Shown here: positions 63,475 through 64,000 of the stretch, one piece after another
How positions within the stretch are numbered: position 1 is the stretch's first letter
Layout: the number at the start of each line of letters is the position of its first letter
Assembly: GCA_000332255.1 (NCBI GenBank)
Contig: KB235926.1
Span: 2,677,777 to 2,741,776 of the forward strand
Direction: 5' to 3'
Source: a cyanobacterium PCC 7702
GTDB lineage: Bacteria > Cyanobacteriota > Cyanobacteriia > Cyanobacteriales > Nostocaceae
Length of the DNA stretch: 64,000 bases
Position numbers and translations under genes: made by a program
Notes under the pieces: model-generated
The model's input: only the letters and a program-made list of their open reading frames with translations
What the model was told of the DNA's origin: nothing
The model's database searches: none

Positions 63475-64000
63475 TTACAGCCTGATATTTTGCAAATGAC
63501 TGCGGGGGTTGTAGGTACGGATAGCACGAATTTTTTCATAATACTCTCGCTCTTGGGAACTAATTTCTCTGGGAGGGGCGATCGCGATCTTCACCAGTTG
63601 ATCGCCACGTCCGCCTTTTGGCTGCGGCCAGCCTTTACCCCGCAAGCGTAAAGTTTGACCAGAACGTACTCCCGCAGGAAGTTTGACATTAACGCTACCA
63701 TCGGGTGTAGGTACTTCCACGGATGCTCCCAGTACAGCTTCATCAGGGGTAATGGGTACCTCGCAGACGAGATTGTCTCCTTCAAATTGAAAGAAGGGAT
63801 GGGGTTGCAGTTCCACCTTTAAATACAGGTCACCCCGCTGTTGGGTGAAGGGATTGATTTGTCCTTTACCTCGTACCCGCAGACGAGTTCCCGGCTTAGC
63901 TCCAGGGGGGATGCGAACATCAATAGTTTCGCTGCCTAAATTAAAGCGCTTTTGGACACCGTGAAAGGCTTCCGAAAAAGTGAGGGAAATTGTAGCTTCG
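63475..64000 (-). CDS. DnaJ/CbpA-type co-chaperone, C-terminal part (cut by window edge)
   Basis: A Hsp40 co-chaperone of DnaK. The visible 175 codons hold the two substrate-binding beta domains: EATISLTFSEAFHGVQKRFN, VRIPPGAKPGTRLRVRGKGQ, DLYLKVELQPHPFFQFEGDN and VKLPAGVRSGQTLRLRGKGW. There is no Cys-rich zinc-finger region between the first strands and the C-terminal domains, so it resembles CbpA/DnaJ2 (type B) rather than DnaJ proper. The J domain lies outside the window. The last residues (HLQNIRL) are before the stop at 63475. Confidence 0.92.
   Translation of the reverse strand, partial: EATISLTFSEAFHGVQKRFNLGSETIDVRIPPGAKPGTRLRVRGKGQINPFTQQRGDLYLKVELQPHPFFQFEGDNLVCEVPITPDEAVLGASVEVPTPDGSVNVKLPAGVRSGQTLRLRGKGWPQPKGGRGDQLVKIAIAPPREISSQEREYYEKIRAIRTYNPRSHLQNIRL

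Overview
The window comes from a cyanobacterial chromosome. It holds the 5' end of psbA, the ndhC-ndhK-ndhJ cluster, the rubA-ycf48-psbE-psbF-psbL-psbJ assembly cluster, psaI, a Cph1/Rcp1-type phytochrome pair and a ferredoxin-sulfite reductase. HIP1 octamers (GCGATCGC) are scattered through it and STRR-like heptamers are present. The many two-component genes, the type III CRISPR locus and the TnpB relic suggest a large-genome lineage (Nostocales or Chroococcidiopsidales type). This placement is inference.

Layout. 1-6500: psbA start, a 5'-truncated histidine kinase, a phytochrome kinase with its response regulator, a GAF kinase whose phospho-acceptor His reads Tyr, and an unlisted 54-aa protein gene. 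6500-16800: DUF1830 protein, an EF-G paralogue, sulfite reductase with a C-terminal ribbon-helix-helix-like tail, a decayed tnpB with a structured upstream stretch, an alpha/beta-hydrolase-fold protein lacking triad residues, an FtsE-type ATPase and a WecG-type glycosyltransferase. 16800-20500: a NarL-type regulator, then a partner-switching pair (receiver-GAF-PP2C phosphatase plus anti-sigma kinase). 20500-25000: NDH-1 and photosystem genes, including five very short genes. 25000-35300: two conserved-looking hypotheticals, a lipoprotein, a SigF-type sigma factor, a CNNM/CorC membrane protein and Mfd.

35500-44500 (minus strand) is the most notable accessory region. It is a compact type III-A CRISPR effector operon: cas10/csm1, csm2, csm3, csm4, csm5, cas6, a CARF-HEPN RNase and a stand-alone CARF protein. 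Cas10 keeps the GGDD cyclase motif, but I cannot find the HD nuclease motif. A frameshifted Cmr1-like fragment lies upstream. I see no CRISPR array and no cas1/cas2 here, so guides would have to come from elsewhere.

44800-64000 is mostly housekeeping: GNAT, RecQ, PheS, SurE, a metallo-hydrolase, RibF, MoxR, a membrane-anchored di-heme cytochrome c, SecA, the plsX-fabH-fabD fatty-acid cluster, a glycogen-debranching-type glycosidase, a 2-Cys peroxiredoxin, a redoxin pseudogene and the C-terminal part of a DnaJ/CbpA protein.

The strongest leads are the cyclase-only type III-A system with two CARF proteins and no local array; three signalling or enzyme proteins with altered key residues (phytochrome Cys-Cys, kinase H-to-Y, hydrolase without His/Asp); the DNA-binding-like tail on sulfite reductase; and the structured stretch next to the tnpB relic.
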